Source: Candidatus Martarchaeota archaeon
GTDB lineage: Archaea; Micrarchaeota; Micrarchaeia; Micrarchaeales; Micrarchaeaceae
DNA length: 21,718 bases
Assembly (NCBI GenBank): GCA_023474155.1
Contig: JAMCYJ010000027.1
Coordinates: 1 to 21,718 of the forward strand
Direction: 5' to 3'
Positions 21,692 to 21,718 of the stretch are shown piece after piece (within the stretch, counting starts at the first letter, position 1; the number at the start of each line of letters is the position of its first letter). The notes under the pieces are model-generated. The model saw only the letters and a list, made by a program, of their open reading frames with translations. It was not told the DNA's origin and did no database searches. A program made the position numbers and the translations under genes.

Positions 21692-21718
21692 TGGCGCGCG
21701 AAGAGAGAGAGAGAGAGA
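21691..21718 (+). CDS. Start of a gene cut by the window end
   Basis: ATG at 21691 begins MAREERERE and is still open at the last base, where the sequence is a pure GA repeat of 17 bases. The product cannot be identified. The correctly placed TATA-like box supports a true start. The repeat may be where the assembly broke rather than the full natural sequence. Confidence 0.45.

Noticed and set aside
1..21718. CRISPR arrays and tRNA or rRNA genes
   Set aside because: No set of regularly spaced repeats was seen. No T-loop or acceptor pattern convincing enough for a tRNA was found by eye, and TTCGA-like strings fall inside protein genes.

Overview
The window is archaeal and gene-dense. Its housekeeping genes are typical of Archaea: translation factors aIF2-beta, aIF1A and aEF-1-beta, ribosomal protein L40e, a D-aminoacyl-tRNA deacylase of the DtdA type, a short XPF-type nuclease, the start of the primase large subunit, a class III signal peptide protein, and TATA-like boxes. 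The small compact genes and the lone complex I subunit H would suit a DPANN lineage such as Micrarchaeota. That placement is inference; no rRNA is present to test it. Native genes share a start-site signature: a purine-rich GGTGAT-like Shine-Dalgarno motif followed by exactly three bases and then the start codon.

Layout. 1-1761 (minus): a likely operon aIF2-beta, aIF1A, pilin-like protein, possibly a 51-aa ORF, then PriL running off the window edge. 2043-3101 (minus): nuoH alone. 3472-5081: a convergent MvaI/BcnI-like restriction-modification pair, with a broken nuclease and an intact methyltransferase. 5342-6510: a tiny membrane ORF and a zinc alcohol dehydrogenase that looks bacterial. 6727-12633 (plus): L40e, a small winged-helix-like protein, two poorly known proteins (one RPA-like), a 139-aa protein, XPF-like nuclease, DtdA and a large surface protein with repeats. 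12686-14956: a gene cut in two by an IS200/IS605 element (13001-14860) whose tnpA and tnpB are both frameshifted. 15022-15493 (minus): Zn-ribbon protein and aEF-1-beta. 15767-17050 (minus): an AAA/DUF4143-type ATPase behind a repeat-framed promoter. 17122-20424 (minus): a small membrane protein, a secreted Lon-like (S16) protease, and a four-helix membrane protein. 20522-21586 (plus): a radical SAM protein with a degenerate C-terminal cluster domain. 21691-end: the first codons of a leaderless gene ending in a GA run.

Most notable points. (1) Two translation-related genes, aIF1A and the Zn-ribbon protein, have no ATG, GTG or TTG start. The host's own motif-plus-three-bases rule places their starts at ATT and ATC. 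This recalls bacterial infC, where an AUU start lets the initiation factor regulate its own synthesis. (2) The restriction nuclease carries both an in-frame TGA in place of a likely Trp codon and an Asn at the position of the first catalytic acid, while its methyltransferase is intact. (3) Rejoining the two flanks of the IS restores one continuous 136-aa reading frame, which fixes the insertion site to within a shared TAAC.
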